A stretch of 39,890 nt of DNA, taken from Clostridium sp. CAG:413. GTDB lineage: Bacteria; Bacillota; Clostridia; Oscillospirales; Acutalibacteraceae. Made by a program: the position numbers and the translations under genes. Shown piece after piece: positions 1 to 7,918 of this stretch. The notes under the pieces are model-generated. The model did no database searches, was not told the DNA's origin, and saw nothing but the letters and a program-made list of their open reading frames with translations. Position 1 is the stretch's first letter, and each line of letters opens with the position of its first letter. The stretch spans positions 28,875 to 68,764 of the forward strand of contig FR888191.1 in assembly GCA_000431775.1 (NCBI GenBank). The letters run 5' to 3'.

Positions 1-1106
1 ATGTTTCTGAACGGTAGCCAGCAGCAATAGATGAGTATCAGCTTGCTTGCAAGGTCAAATGCGCCCTGCGTTTCGATATCGAGCAGGCTGAGCAGCGGCA
101 CACGCGCGCTTGCCAGCACCGCGCCGGTGAATACGCCTATCAAAGGGGTCATTATTAGGAAACGCTTCGCGAGGCGGTATGCGTCCTCCTCGCGCCCCTC
201 GCCGATGGTCTTGCCCGTCATTATCGAGCAGGCGTGGCATATGCCGACAAAGAATACGAAGGCTATCTGCTCGATAGAGCTGAATATCGTGTAACCGGCG
301 TAGGCTTCGCTGCCCTGGCGCGCGAATACCATTGAATAGATATTCGTGCCTATCGCCCAGATGCCCTCGTTGAATACTACGGGCAGGCAGGTGACGGAGA
401 AGCGGCGCACAAATGCGCCCGTGAGGCGGAAAAATTCGGTCGGCGGTGCTTTGAATACCTGCTTTGCCGTGTTGATATATATAATAAGTATGAGCGACTG
501 CACGGCGGCGGAGATGAGCGTTGCCGCGGCGGCGCCGCTGATACCCATCACGGGGAAGCCGAGCTTGCCGTTTATCAAGATGTAGTTCAGCACCGTGTTG
601 ACCGCAACGGCGGCTATCGAGGAATAGAGCGGTGGATTGACCTTCTCCGTGGCTCTGAGCACGACGCAGGTTATCTGGTTAAATGAGCTGAAAAGCCCCA
701 TGAACGCAACTATCCTCATGTATTTGCGGGCCTCGGCGATAACGGGAGCTTCGTTTGAGAATACCCTGATGAGCTGGTCGGGGAAGAAGAACATAGCCGC
801 AAAGGCGACGAGCGCAACTCCCGTGCCGAATATCAGCGCTACGCCGTAGGAGCTGCGGATATGCTTCTCCTCTTTAGCGCCCCAAAACTGTGATATCAGC
901 GCCGCCGAGCCGGAGGATATGCCGAAATAAAAAAGATTCATCAGGAATATCCAGCGTGACGAAACGCCGACCGCCGAGACAATGACATTGCCAAGCGGCG
1001 TGACCATAGCGGTGTCAACAAGTTGAGCGCAGGAGACAAGCAACTGCTGCAGCGCTATCGGCAAGGCGAGCTTCGCCATGTTCTTGAAAAAGTGTTTGTT
1101 GTTCAT
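1..1106 (-). CDS. MATE family multidrug/cation efflux transporter (3' end outside window)
   Basis: This is a polytopic membrane protein that would export drugs or metabolites in exchange for Na+ or H+. Reading back from the ATG at 1106 gives about 368 residues without a stop. The N-terminus (MNNKHFFKNMAKLALPIALQ) is the classic MATE opening, followed by an L-V-D-T-A-M-V-type first helix and repeated long hydrophobic segments. Full MATE proteins are about 440-460 residues, so roughly 80-90 C-terminal residues lie beyond position 1. A GGAG Shine-Dalgarno and a consensus promoter (1137-1165) precede the start. The gene is divergent from the aldolase gene at 1284. The family call is firm; the substrate is unknown. 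Confidence 0.9.
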   Translation of the reverse strand, partial: MNNKHFFKNMAKLALPIALQQLLVSCAQLVDTAMVTPLGNVIVSAVGVSSRWIFLMNLFYFGISSGSAALISQFWGAKEEKHIRSSYGVALIFGTGVALVAFAAMFFFPDQLIRVFSNEAPVIAEARKYMRIVAFMGLFSSFNQITCVVLRATEKVNPPLYSSIAAVAVNTVLNYILINGKLGFPVMGISGAAAATLISAAVQSLILIIYINTAKQVFKAPPTEFFRLTGAFVRRFSVTCLPVVFNEGIWAIGTNIYSMVFARQGSEAYAGYTIFSSIEQIAFVFFVGICHACSIMTGKTIGEGREEDAYRLAKRFLIMTPLIGVFTGAVLASARVPLLSLLDIETQGAFDLASKLILIYCCWLPFRN

Positions 1107-1136
1107 TTTCTCTTTCTCCAAAGCAATAGTAACATA

Positions 1137-1165
1137 ATTCTATTTCATTCGGGCGCAAAAGTCAA
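1137..1165 (-). promoter_or_regulatory. Sigma-A promoter of the MATE gene
   Basis: Read on the minus strand, TTGACT (1160-1165) and TAGAAT (1137-1142) are separated by exactly 17 bases. The start codon lies about 30 bases downstream. Confidence 0.75.
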
Positions 1166-1204
1166 CGATAATATTAAACATTTATAAATAAAGGAACATT
1201 ACTA

Positions 1205-1233
1205 TTGATTTTTGTCGCTCCCTGCGGTATACT
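1205..1233 (+). promoter_or_regulatory. Sigma-A promoter of the DapA/NanA-like gene
   Basis: TTGATT (1205-1210), a 17-base spacer and TATACT (1228-1233). This promoter places transcription start near 1240. That rules out the in-frame TTG at 1212 as the translation start and supports the ATG at 1284. Confidence 0.7.
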
Positions 1234-1283
1234 CTTGTAGACAGCAACTAAATTTTGCAATAATTGCGGAAGGATCTGTAACA

Positions 1284-2177
1284 ATGGAAAAATACAACGA
1301 GTTCGCGGGCGTATATACTCTGCTTCTCACTCCCTTTAATCTTGACAGGAGCATCGACTACAGAGGATATGAGGAATATGTCGACTGGCAGTCCTCCTTT
1401 AAGCCTCAGCATCTGTTTGCCGTCTGCGGCTCATCGGAGATGTCAGCCCTCACTCCCGAGGAGAGAGTGAAGTGCGCCGGTCTTGCGGTCAAGAATTCAA
1501 ACGGCGTGCCCGTTTTTGCCACCGCCAACCTTGCCGAGAGTTTCGACGATCAGATCGAAGAGATGAAGCGAATGGAGGCTAAGGGCGTGAGCGGTCATGT
1601 CTTTGTCACCAAGGGTATGTGCGACAGGCACGGCGAGCTTTATGATTATCTCACTTCTCTTGCCGCGCATACGGAGCTGCCGATTGTTCTGTATGAATAT
1701 CCCGGTCTCCAGCCCTGCCACATGGACGCCAAGACCTACGGCGAGCTTGTCAAGACGGGCAAATTCAAGGGCATCAAGGATACAACCTGCACAATGCCGC
1801 TCATCGAATCCAAGATAGCGGTGCAGGGCGATTCAAACGTCCTTCAGGCAAATATTCCGCTGCTCTACGATTCATGGCTCAAGGGCGCAAGAGGCGTTGT
1901 CGCCACTCCGACTTCATGCGGCGCGGGTCTCTTTGTCAAGATGTGGGATGAATTTGTCAAGGGTGATCTCGAGGCGGCAAGGCGCACCCATCAGCATATA
2001 ATCCTGCTTGATAACGCCATAGACGCCGACTTCAACGCCAGTGCAAAATACCTTGTTAAGCTCCAGGGCGTTAACATCAATTGGTATACCAGAGGCAGCC
2101 ACAACCTCAGCGACGCCCGCATGAGATCCATCGAGGTGTTCCACGATTGGGCCGTGAGCGAAGGTCTGCTCAAATAA
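1284..2177 (+). CDS. Dihydrodipicolinate synthase / N-acetylneuraminate lyase family aldolase
   Basis: A class I Schiff-base aldolase of the DapA/NanA superfamily, about 297 residues, which is the usual length. Family features seen: the opening F-A-G-V-Y-T-L-L-L-T-P-F strand, an L-Y-E-Y-P segment carrying the tyrosine, and G-I-K-D-T-T with the Schiff-base lysine. I chose the ATG at 1284 because the frame can extend to a TTG at 1212 but that lies upstream of the promoter -10, whereas GGAAGGA stands 11 bases before 1284. The usual DapA G-T-T-G-E motif is replaced by C-G-S-S-E-M, so this is more likely a sugar-acid or keto-acid lyase than lysine-pathway DapA. The next gene starts 23 bases downstream and is probably co-transcribed. 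The exact substrate is unknown. Confidence 0.85.
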   Translation: MEKYNEFAGVYTLLLTPFNLDRSIDYRGYEEYVDWQSSFKPQHLFAVCGSSEMSALTPEERVKCAGLAVKNSNGVPVFATANLAESFDDQIEEMKRMEAKGVSGHVFVTKGMCDRHGELYDYLTSLAAHTELPIVLYEYPGLQPCHMDAKTYGELVKTGKFKGIKDTTCTMPLIESKIAVQGDSNVLQANIPLLYDSWLKGARGVVATPTSCGAGLFVKMWDEFVKGDLEAARRTHQHIILLDNAIDADFNASAKYLVKLQGVNINWYTRGSHNLSDARMRSIEVFHDWAVSEGLLK

Positions 2178-2200
2178 TTCTTTAACTTTCGGGGGGATAT

Positions 2201-3692
2201 ATGAAAAAGCTCAGTGCCGATGTGTGTGCGGTAACGCACGCAGGCAGGGTAAGACGGGAAAACGAAGATAACTACAGCCTCAACGGCAGGATGACTACGA
2301 CCGATCTGCGCAAAGGCTCGGCCTATGTGCAGCATATGACGGAGCCGTTTCATCTCTCCGTTTGCGACGGTATGGGCGGCGAGAGCTACGGCGAGCTTGC
2401 CTCGGGCATAGCTGTCGAGACCATAGCCGCTCACGCATCCCGTATTTACGACTCGGGCGAGGATTTCAGCTTCGCCGTCTCCAACTGCCTGGACGATGCG
2501 AATACCCGCATATGCCGTAAAATAACCGAAAAGGGCAAGCGGATGGGCACCACTCTTGCGGCTATCTATGCCGTCAAGGGCAGCATCATCTGCGTCAACA
2601 TAGGCGATACCCGCATTTATCACTACTCAAAGGGCGTGCTTGATCAGATCAGCTTTGATCACACCCACGCTCAGACGATCGTCGACGCGGGGCAGGTGTC
2701 GCAGGATAATATGAGCCGCATTCCCGATGCGAAGCGCTTGACCCGCCACCTCGGAGTTTTCCCCGAGGAGTCGAATCTTTCGCCCAACATCAGCGTTATC
2801 AACGACGTTGACAACGGCGATATAATCATGCTTTGCAGCGACGGCTTGACGGATTACCTGACCGACGACGATATCACGGGCGTGCTCTCGACGAGCGACA
2901 GCCCGCAGGACGCCGCAGGCAAGCTCGTCAGAATGGCGCTCGAGCGCGGCGGCAAGGATAATGTCACCATCATCACCGCGTTTATTCAGGCGGAGGAGAC
3001 TGCGATATTCGCCACGAGAGCGGCCGCAATGGTCGGCGATACCGACGCGGACTACGAAGAGGAATACCGCAACAGCTACGGCTCAAATCAGACCGAGGGC
3101 GAGGAAGCAACCTCACCGTATGCCAACGCCGATGCGAGGGCTTATATCAAGCCGACGGATAAGGCGAAAGTGCTCAAAATCGCGGGCATAGTCGCGGCCG
3201 TGGCGCTTGTCTTGGTTGCGGCGGCGCTTGTCATCAAAACAGTCGTCAAGGGTAAGAATGAGCAGGAGACGACATTCCCGCTCATCACCGAGGAGATTAG
3301 GACTTATACCTATCCCTCGACCGCCCCGATAGATATCTGGAGCGAGCTGCCGACCGAGGAGAGCACCTCTCAGACGGAGCCTAAGACCGAGCGCAGCACT
3401 CGGAGGCACACGACTACCAGACGCGCAAACCGCACCACGACCACCCGCAGGCATACAAATCCCGCAACAAAGCCGACGACGGCGCCGCATTCGACCGCCC
3501 CCGTGACCGAGGCAACCACCCCCCCCCCCCCCCGGGACCGGCCCCCCCCCCGCCGCTCATACCGAGCCTGTAACTCAGCCCGCAACGGAGCCGGTGACCA
3601 AGCCGAGCGAGGCGCCTGTTCCGGAAAGCCAGCAGGTTACCGAGCAGCCGGCAACTCCCAATAACCCCGCTCAGAACCCGCCGGAGCAGTAA
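2201..3692 (+). CDS. Membrane-anchored PP2C-type Ser/Thr phosphatase; frame broken by a poly-C tract
   Basis: Residues 1-263 form a PP2C/PPM (PrpC-like) phosphatase that removes phosphate from Ser/Thr, normally opposing a PASTA or Hanks-type kinase. Metal-binding motifs are intact: R-E-N-E-D-N (19-24), D-G-M-G-G (56-60), G-D-T-R (135-138), S-D-G-L-T-D (213-218) and G-G-K-D-N (250-254). A transmembrane helix (about 325-347) follows, then a Thr/Pro/Arg-rich tail that should be extracellular. The uninterrupted frame stops at 3664. However, its last 50 or so residues become Arg/Ala-rich after C15 (3519-3533) and C10 (3542-3551) tracts. Removing one C restores a Thr/Pro/Glu tail (TEPVTQPATEPVTKP-like) ending at TAA 3690-3692, so I give that as the intended end. 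The cause may be slippage in the cell or a sequencing error. Confidence 0.8.
3519..3551 (+). repeat. Poly-C homopolymer tracts (C15 and C10) in the phosphatase tail
   Basis: A run of 15 C (3519-3533) and a run of 10 C (3542-3551) are separated by eight bases. The downstream frame that keeps the Pro/Thr-rich composition is one base out of register with the phosphatase frame, so one tract differs from the intended length by one base or by an equivalent shift. Confidence 0.9.
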
Positions 3693-3700
3693 AATAATCA

Positions 3701-3735
3701 ATCCCGAGGACTCATATGAGCCTTCGGGATTTTTT
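3701..3735 (+). terminator. Rho-independent terminator after the phosphatase gene
   Basis: Arms ATCCCGA and TCGGGAT, with inner GG/CC and CTC/GAG pairs around an ATAT loop, run straight into TTTTTT. It begins 9 bases after the restored stop codon at 3692, which independently supports that gene end. Confidence 0.85.
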
Positions 3736-3739
3736 GCGG

Positions 3740-4455
3740 TCGAAACGGTATGTTATATGATTTAATGCGGCGATGTAAAGCATCAGTCAAGTCGGTTCCC
3801 TCTGACAAGGGTAAGCGCATTTTTCGGCACACATCGCAGGGGACGGCATCCTCGATGTCTCGCAAAATAGTTTCAAATGCAAATCACCATCGTAGGGGCG
3901 AACTGCGTTCGCCCGCTTAGAGCGCACAATACTGCAACAATAAACTGTCGCTCGTCGCTTAGGCTCCCCCTCAAGGGAGCTGTCGGTAGGACTGAGGGAG
4001 TATTTATAAAAGTACAAAGCCGATAGTTACTTCCGCCTTCTCCAAGGAGTCCACTATAGCAGACAGCTCGGTGCTAACTTTGGGCAACCACACAGTGCCG
4101 TTTCTCCCACTTGCTTGCAATTCCGGGCTCCTTTTGAAAGGAGCTGTCACGGAGTGACTGAGGATTGTTTGGTAGATTTTTAGAGCAAAATATTATTGAT
4201 AGTATGACGAAGCAGTTTTGATTAAATCGTAGGGGACGACGTCCTCGGCGTCCCGCAAACAAAACCGTAATGTGAATTGAATACCGTTAGGGGCGAACTG
4301 TGTTCGCCCGTTTAAAATTAGAGTGCCGTCAGTGACTTCAGCCTCCATCTGACGAGGGAGAGAAAGGAGAAACCGATAAATTGCGGTAAATTTGCGTAAA
4401 ATCGTCTCTCCCTCAAGAAGGAGCCTGAGAGGCAAGCAGCAGCGTCTCCTACACG
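3740..4455. repeat. Gene-free region with several families of interspersed intergenic repeats
   Basis: I find no credible gene here. Three short repeat types recur. Type A is a CTCCCT...AGGGAG hairpin followed by CTGTC and GGACTGAGGG: copies at 3964-4001 and 4126-4167, with decayed copies near 3790, 4040 and 4404. Type B is TCGTAGGGGAC-GACGTCCTCGGCGTCCCGC-like: copies at 3834-3866 and 4227-4260. Type C is CGTAGGGGCGAACTGYGTTCGCCCG, containing a GGGCGAAC/GTTCGCCC palindrome: copies at 3890-3918 and 4285-4313. Types A and B reappear at 38.5-38.9 kb. Some short reading frames cross this area, but they simply translate the repeats. Confidence 0.8.
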
Positions 4456-4459
4456 GTGA

Positions 4460-4624
4460 TGAAGCGTTTGCCGACGGCAAACGTGAAGCAGAAACCTGAC
4501 GGTTTCTGTGAAGCACTCGCTGCGCTCGCATGAAGCGAAGCGCCCGTACCTTTCCGTGCGGCGAAGCCGCGCTTCATAGGGCGAAGCCCTGCTTCACTTT
4601 TCATGCACCGTAAGGTGCGCTTCA
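4460..4624. repeat. Array of short hairpins punctuated by TGAAGC / GCTTCA
   Basis: Four TGAAGC hexamers (4460, 4484, 4509, 4531) are followed by three GCTTCA hexamers (4571, 4591, 4619), so the block as a whole is an inverted repeat. The gaps hold unrelated perfect mini-hairpins: GTTTGCCG/CGGCAAAC (4466-4482), CAGAAACC/GGTTTCTG (4489-4508), GCGGC/GCCGC (4558-4570), GGGC/GCCC (4579-4589) and GCACC/GGTGC (4605-4618). It ends 4 bases before the tRNA-Leu terminator. No function is recognised. Confidence 0.8.
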
Positions 4625-4627
4625 TTG

Positions 4628-4659
4628 AAAAAAGCACTTGCGTATGCAAGTGCTTTTTT
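4628..4659 (-). terminator. Terminator of tRNA-Leu(CAG)
   Basis: A perfect inverted repeat, A6-GCACTTGC-GTAT-GCAAGTGC-T6, lies directly downstream of the tRNA on the minus strand. It is symmetrical, so it could also stop plus-strand transcripts. Confidence 0.9.
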
Positions 4660-4660
4660 C

Positions 4661-4747
4661 TGGTGCGGGTAACAGGACTTGAACCTGCACAGCCTTGCGA
4701 CCATTAGAACCTGAATCTAACGCGTCTGCCAATTCCGCCATACCCGC
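4661..4747 (-). tRNA. tRNA-Leu, anticodon CAG
   Basis: Read on the minus strand, the 7-bp acceptor GCGGGTA/TACCCGC closes the molecule. There is a D arm, an anticodon stem TTAGA/TCTAA with a seven-base loop carrying CAG, a long class II variable arm, a T arm with GGTTCAAGTCC, and an encoded CCA end. At 87 bases it has the expected size for leucine tRNA. It decodes CUG. Confidence 0.95.
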
Positions 4748-4815
4748 ATATATATGCTCCTTATTTTTACACGGCGGAGCTGCCGAGGACGGCTCGAAAT
4801 GAGCTGATCGTCTTA

Positions 4816-4848
4816 GTAAAAAGAGGATTCCGATGAAGGAATCCTCTT
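4816..4848 (-). terminator. Terminator of tRNA-Leu(GAG)
   Basis: AAGAGGATTCC and GGAATCCTCTT form an 11-bp stem with a 6-base loop, followed on the minus strand by TTTTT. The stem begins at the final A of the tRNA CCA end. The 68 bases between this and the next tRNA show no convincing second promoter. Confidence 0.85.
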
Positions 4849-4931
4849 GGTGCGAGAGACGGGACTTGAACCCGTACGGGATTACCACACGCCCCTCAAA
4901 CGTGCGCGTCTGCCGATTCCGCCACTCTCGC
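4848..4931 (-). tRNA. tRNA-Leu, anticodon GAG
   Basis: Acceptor arms GCGAGAG/CTCTCGC, a D arm closely matching the neighbouring leucine tRNA, an anticodon stem CACGT/GCGTG with loop TTGAGGG giving GAG, a class II variable arm, a GGTTCAAGTCC T loop and an encoded CCA. It decodes CUC and CUU. A consensus promoter stands just upstream. Confidence 0.95.
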
Positions 4932-4961
4932 GTAGCGCCTGTTCCTCTCGGAACGCTGTTT

Positions 4962-4990
4962 ATTATAGCAAAGACGAGCAAGGATGTCAA
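4962..4990 (-). promoter_or_regulatory. Perfect consensus sigma-A promoter for the tRNA-Leu genes
   Basis: On the minus strand TTGACA (4985-4990), 17 bases, TATAAT (4962-4967): a full match at both hexamers, as expected for a stable-RNA promoter. It lies about 30 bases upstream of the mature tRNA 5' end. Confidence 0.9.
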
Positions 4991-5019
4991 GCATTTTTTG
5001 AAAAAATTTATCCACAATT

Positions 5020-6612
5020 TTATTTTTCTTGTTCGGTGATCTTTTCGCTGATCTCCTTAAATACAGGGGCGCAGCTCACGGCGCCCTCGCCGCCGTCCTC
5101 CTTTAGGATGACTACGGCGTATTTCGGCTTCTCGGCGGGGAACCAGCCTGCGAACCATGCATTATATATTTCGCCGTCCTCGCCGCTCCTACCCGTTTGG
5201 GCGGTCGCCGTTTTGCCCGCAGCGCTGACAAGCTCGCTCTGCGCCCGTCTGCCGCTGCCGTTTGAGACGACTTCCGCAAGATACTGCGAGAGCTTTTCGG
5301 CTGTGGCGGGCGAGATTATTTGCCGCTTCTCGATGTAATGCAGCGTTTCGGTCAGACTGCCGTCAGCGTCGACCTCGCCCTCGATGAGATAGGCGGGGAA
5401 GTAAACGCCGCCTCGGGCTATCGCCGCCATCATGCAGCATATCTGCACGGGCGTTGCCGTCAGGGCACCCTGACCGAAAGAAATATTCGCTATTGCCGCC
5501 CTTGAGTCAAGCTCCGCCGCGGCGGGCAGATTGCCGCTCTTTGACTTTATCCCGTCGGCGAGAAGCGTTTCACTGCCGAAGCCGAAGCGCTCGGCGGTTT
5601 TGATTATATTCTCCGCGCCCACCTGTTGAGCGAGCGCCGCAAAATAGGTGTTGCATGAATTCGCCGTGGCGGCGCACAGATCCTGTATCCCGTGCCCGTC
5701 CTTTTTGTGGCAGTTGAAGGTCACGCCGCTGTAGTCGGCGCTGCCCGTGCATTCGTATTCAAAGTCGATTATGCCGCTCTCGAGCGCAGCCGCCGCAACG
5801 ACGGGCTTGAACACCGAGCCGACGCTGAACGGCAGCAGGGCGCGGTTTATGAGGGGCGAATTCCCGTCATTGAGACCTGCGGCGATATTATACTGATCAA
5901 AGGACGGGCGGGAGACCATCGCGCGGATCGCGCCGCTACCTATCTCTATGACCACGGCGCACGCCTTGACCGCGCCCGACGAATCGAGCGCCTGCTCGGT
6001 TATTCGCTGGATATCTCTGTCTATAGTCAGCGCAACGCCCGTGCGGCTGCTGCCGACGGTCGAGATGTCAATGTTATAGCCGAGCATCATCCTTCCGTTT
6101 GCGGCGGCGGAGAAATATGCCCGCACCTCGGAACGCCCTTTACTCAGCAGGTCGTTATACGACTTCTCAATGCCGCTTATCCCGTCGCCCGCAGAGTCGA
6201 GGTAGCCAATCAGGTGGCAGGCGAGCCGCTGAGACGAATACCGCCTCGGAGTCGCGACGATGCGGACATCCTCACTGCCGACGGCGGAGGAATCAACCTT
6301 GTATGCCACGGGGCTGCCCTTCTCCATGCGCTCCTTTGCCGCCGAAAAAAGCTCCGCAGACAGCATTGAAGCGAGCTGCCGCAGCGCCTCGGGAGTAGGC
6401 TTCACAACGGCGGTGTATTCATACTCGCAGTTGGTCAGCGTACGCAGACGGCAGTCATATATCGTGCCACGCAGCGAAGCTATCTCAATGGATTTCGACG
6501 ACGGTGTGTAAGAAGCCCGAACTTTGCCGTTCGCAATGCCGTAGGTGCGTATCTCAATGCTCGCAAAGACGGCGAGCACCATAAGGAATACGCAAATCAC
6601 TCTTTTTTTCAC
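5020..6612 (-). CDS. Class B penicillin-binding protein (peptidoglycan transpeptidase)
   Basis: Cross-links peptidoglycan outside the membrane. The 530 residues begin with a membrane anchor (about 4-23), then a non-catalytic N-terminal domain, then a transpeptidase domain. Catalytic Ser266 and Lys269 sit in S-V-F-K, the second motif is S-C-N at 319-321, and the third is K467-T-A. Family members normally have K-T-G here, so the Ala is unusual. It is shorter than most SpoVD/FtsI proteins and has no PASTA domains. Translation starts at GTG 6612, preceded by a GGGGGGA ribosome site. That site is also part of the terminator hairpin after ychF. The target may be division, elongation or sporulation; the context does not decide. 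Confidence 0.9.
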   Translation of the reverse strand: MKKRVICVFLMVLAVFASIEIRTYGIANGKVRASYTPSSKSIEIASLRGTIYDCRLRTLTNCEYEYTAVVKPTPEALRQLASMLSAELFSAAKERMEKGSPVAYKVDSSAVGSEDVRIVATPRRYSSQRLACHLIGYLDSAGDGISGIEKSYNDLLSKGRSEVRAYFSAAANGRMMLGYNIDISTVGSSRTGVALTIDRDIQRITEQALDSSGAVKACAVVIEIGSGAIRAMVSRPSFDQYNIAAGLNDGNSPLINRALLPFSVGSVFKPVVAAAALESGIIDFEYECTGSADYSGVTFNCHKKDGHGIQDLCAATANSCNTYFAALAQQVGAENIIKTAERFGFGSETLLADGIKSKSGNLPAAAELDSRAAIANISFGQGALTATPVQICCMMAAIARGGVYFPAYLIEGEVDADGSLTETLHYIEKRQIISPATAEKLSQYLAEVVSNGSGRRAQSELVSAAGKTATAQTGRSGEDGEIYNAWFAGWFPAEKPKYAVVILKEDGGEGAVSCAPVFKEISEKITEQEK

Positions 6613-6645
6613 AAAAAATCCCCCCGTGTTATTAATTCCACGGGG
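6613..6645 (-). terminator. Terminator after ychF that contains the next gene's ribosome binding site
   Basis: On the minus strand CCCCGTG and CACGGGG (6622-6628 / 6639-6645) form a stem, followed by GG and ATTTTTT. The G-rich 3' arm is the Shine-Dalgarno for the GTG at 6612. In a read-through RNA the hairpin would mask that site. Confidence 0.75.
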
Positions 6646-6667
6646 AGAGAGAATTATTATATGTTGA

Positions 6668-7762
6668 TCATACGTTGAAGCGGAAGAGAACGACGTCGCC
6701 GTCCTTCATCACATAGTCCTTGCCCTCGCTGCGGACAAGTCCTTTTTCCTTGGCTGCCGCCATTGAGCCGAGAGCGATGAGATCCTCGTAAGAAATGACC
6801 TCGGCTCTGATGAAGCCGCGCTCAAAGTCGCTGTGTATTTTGCCCGCCGCCTGAGGAGCCTTGGTGCCCTTCTTTATCGTCCATGCTCTGACCTCGGGCT
6901 GACCCGCCGTCAGGTAGGAGATAAGGCCGAGCAGCGCATAGCTCTTCTTGACAAGCAGATCGAGGCCGCCGCTCTGAATGCCAAGCTCCGAGAGAAACAT
7001 TTCCTTCTCGTCCTTGTCAAGCGAAGCTATCTCCGCCTCAAGCTCGGCGCATATCGGCAGCACTTCGCTGCCCTCGGCCTCGGCTATGGCGCAGACCTTC
7101 TTGTAGTTCGCGTTGTTGTCAATGCCGTTTGCAAAGTCGCTCTCGCTCATGTTGCAGGCGTAGATAACGGGCTTCGCGGTGAGCAGGGCTATCTCGGCGA
7201 GCCACGCTTTTTCGTTCTCGTCGCATTCAAGATTTCTTGCAGGCACGCCGTCCTCGAGGGCTTTTTGCAGCCTCTTGAGGAAGTCAAGCTCGCCCGCAAG
7301 GGATTTGTCGCCCTTGAGCGCCTTTGCAACTCTGTCTATCCTGCGCTCGACCATTTCGATATCGGAGAGGATAAGCTCAAGATTTATCGTCTCAATGTCA
7401 CGCTCCGGGTCGATAGTGGCGTCAACGTGGACTATGTCGTCGTCCTCAAAGCAGCGAACGACGTGGATTATTGCGTCCACCTCACGAATGTGAGAGAGAA
7501 ATTTGTTGCCGAGGCCCTCGCCTCTGGAGGCGCCCCTGACGAGACCGGCTATATCGACGAATTCGATAAAAGCGGGGGTTATCTTGACGGGGTTATACAG
7601 TTCGGCGAGCTTGTCCAGCCTCTCATCGGGCACAGCGACAACGCCGACATTCGGCTCTATAGTGCAGAAAGCGTAGTTCGCGGACTGCGCCCCCGCGTTG
7701 GTTATTGCATTAAAAAGTGTGCTCTTGCCGACATTGGGCAAGCCGACTATTCCGAGCTTCAT
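6668..7762 (-). CDS. ychF: YchF, Obg-family ATPase
   Basis: A cytosolic TRAFAC-class P-loop protein that prefers ATP over GTP, associates with ribosomes and modulates stress responses. At 364 residues it is the standard size. The P-loop is G-L-P-N-V-G-K-S-T (residues 7-15). D-I-A-G-L-V-R-G-A is the Walker B/G3 motif. Further on come the coiled-coil insert and the C-terminal TGS domain, ending [16 protein letters not shown] precedes the ATG, and a promoter lies at 7799-7827. The gene is transcribed towards the penicillin-binding protein gene but separated from it by a terminator. Confidence 0.97.
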   Translation of the reverse strand: MKLGIVGLPNVGKSTLFNAITNAGAQSANYAFCTIEPNVGVVAVPDERLDKLAELYNPVKITPAFIEFVDIAGLVRGASRGEGLGNKFLSHIREVDAIIHVVRCFEDDDIVHVDATIDPERDIETINLELILSDIEMVERRIDRVAKALKGDKSLAGELDFLKRLQKALEDGVPARNLECDENEKAWLAEIALLTAKPVIYACNMSESDFANGIDNNANYKKVCAIAEAEGSEVLPICAELEAEIASLDKDEKEMFLSELGIQSGGLDLLVKKSYALLGLISYLTAGQPEVRAWTIKKGTKAPQAAGKIHSDFERGFIRAEVISYEDLIALGSMAAAKEKGLVRSEGKDYVMKDGDVVLFRFNV

Positions 7763-7798
7763 GGCTTCATTTCCTTTCGGTCTGTATTCAACTTAACT

Positions 7799-7827
7799 AT
7801 TATATATTAAAGCGTGGAAAAATACAA
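7799..7827 (-). promoter_or_regulatory. Putative promoter of ychF
   Basis: On the minus strand TTGTAT (7822-7827), 17 bases, TATAAT (7799-7804). The -10 is perfect and the -35 weak. The gene starts about 37 bases downstream. Confidence 0.6.
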
Positions 7828-7918
7828 CATAAAATTCAAAATATCGGTTTACTTTTATGTGCGGCGTGGTGTATTATATATTATGTATAATGGAGTAATA
7901 TTTAAAGAAGGTGTCTGT

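Noticed and set aside
4460..4624. CRISPR array
   Set aside because: The recurring unit is only 6 bases, it flips orientation half way, and the intervals are hairpins rather than unique spacers; no cas gene nearby.
4193..4649. Overlapping small reading frames in the repeat region
   Set aside because: They translate the hairpin and repeat units only; no start signals or conserved features.
6833..7810. 325-codon open frame opposite ychF
   Set aside because: Antisense to a clear full-length YchF; no initiation signal or recognisable family.
7814..7918. N-terminal extension of TcdA from GTG 7814
   Set aside because: AT-rich, no ribosome site, and the family domain starts at the ATG at 7919.
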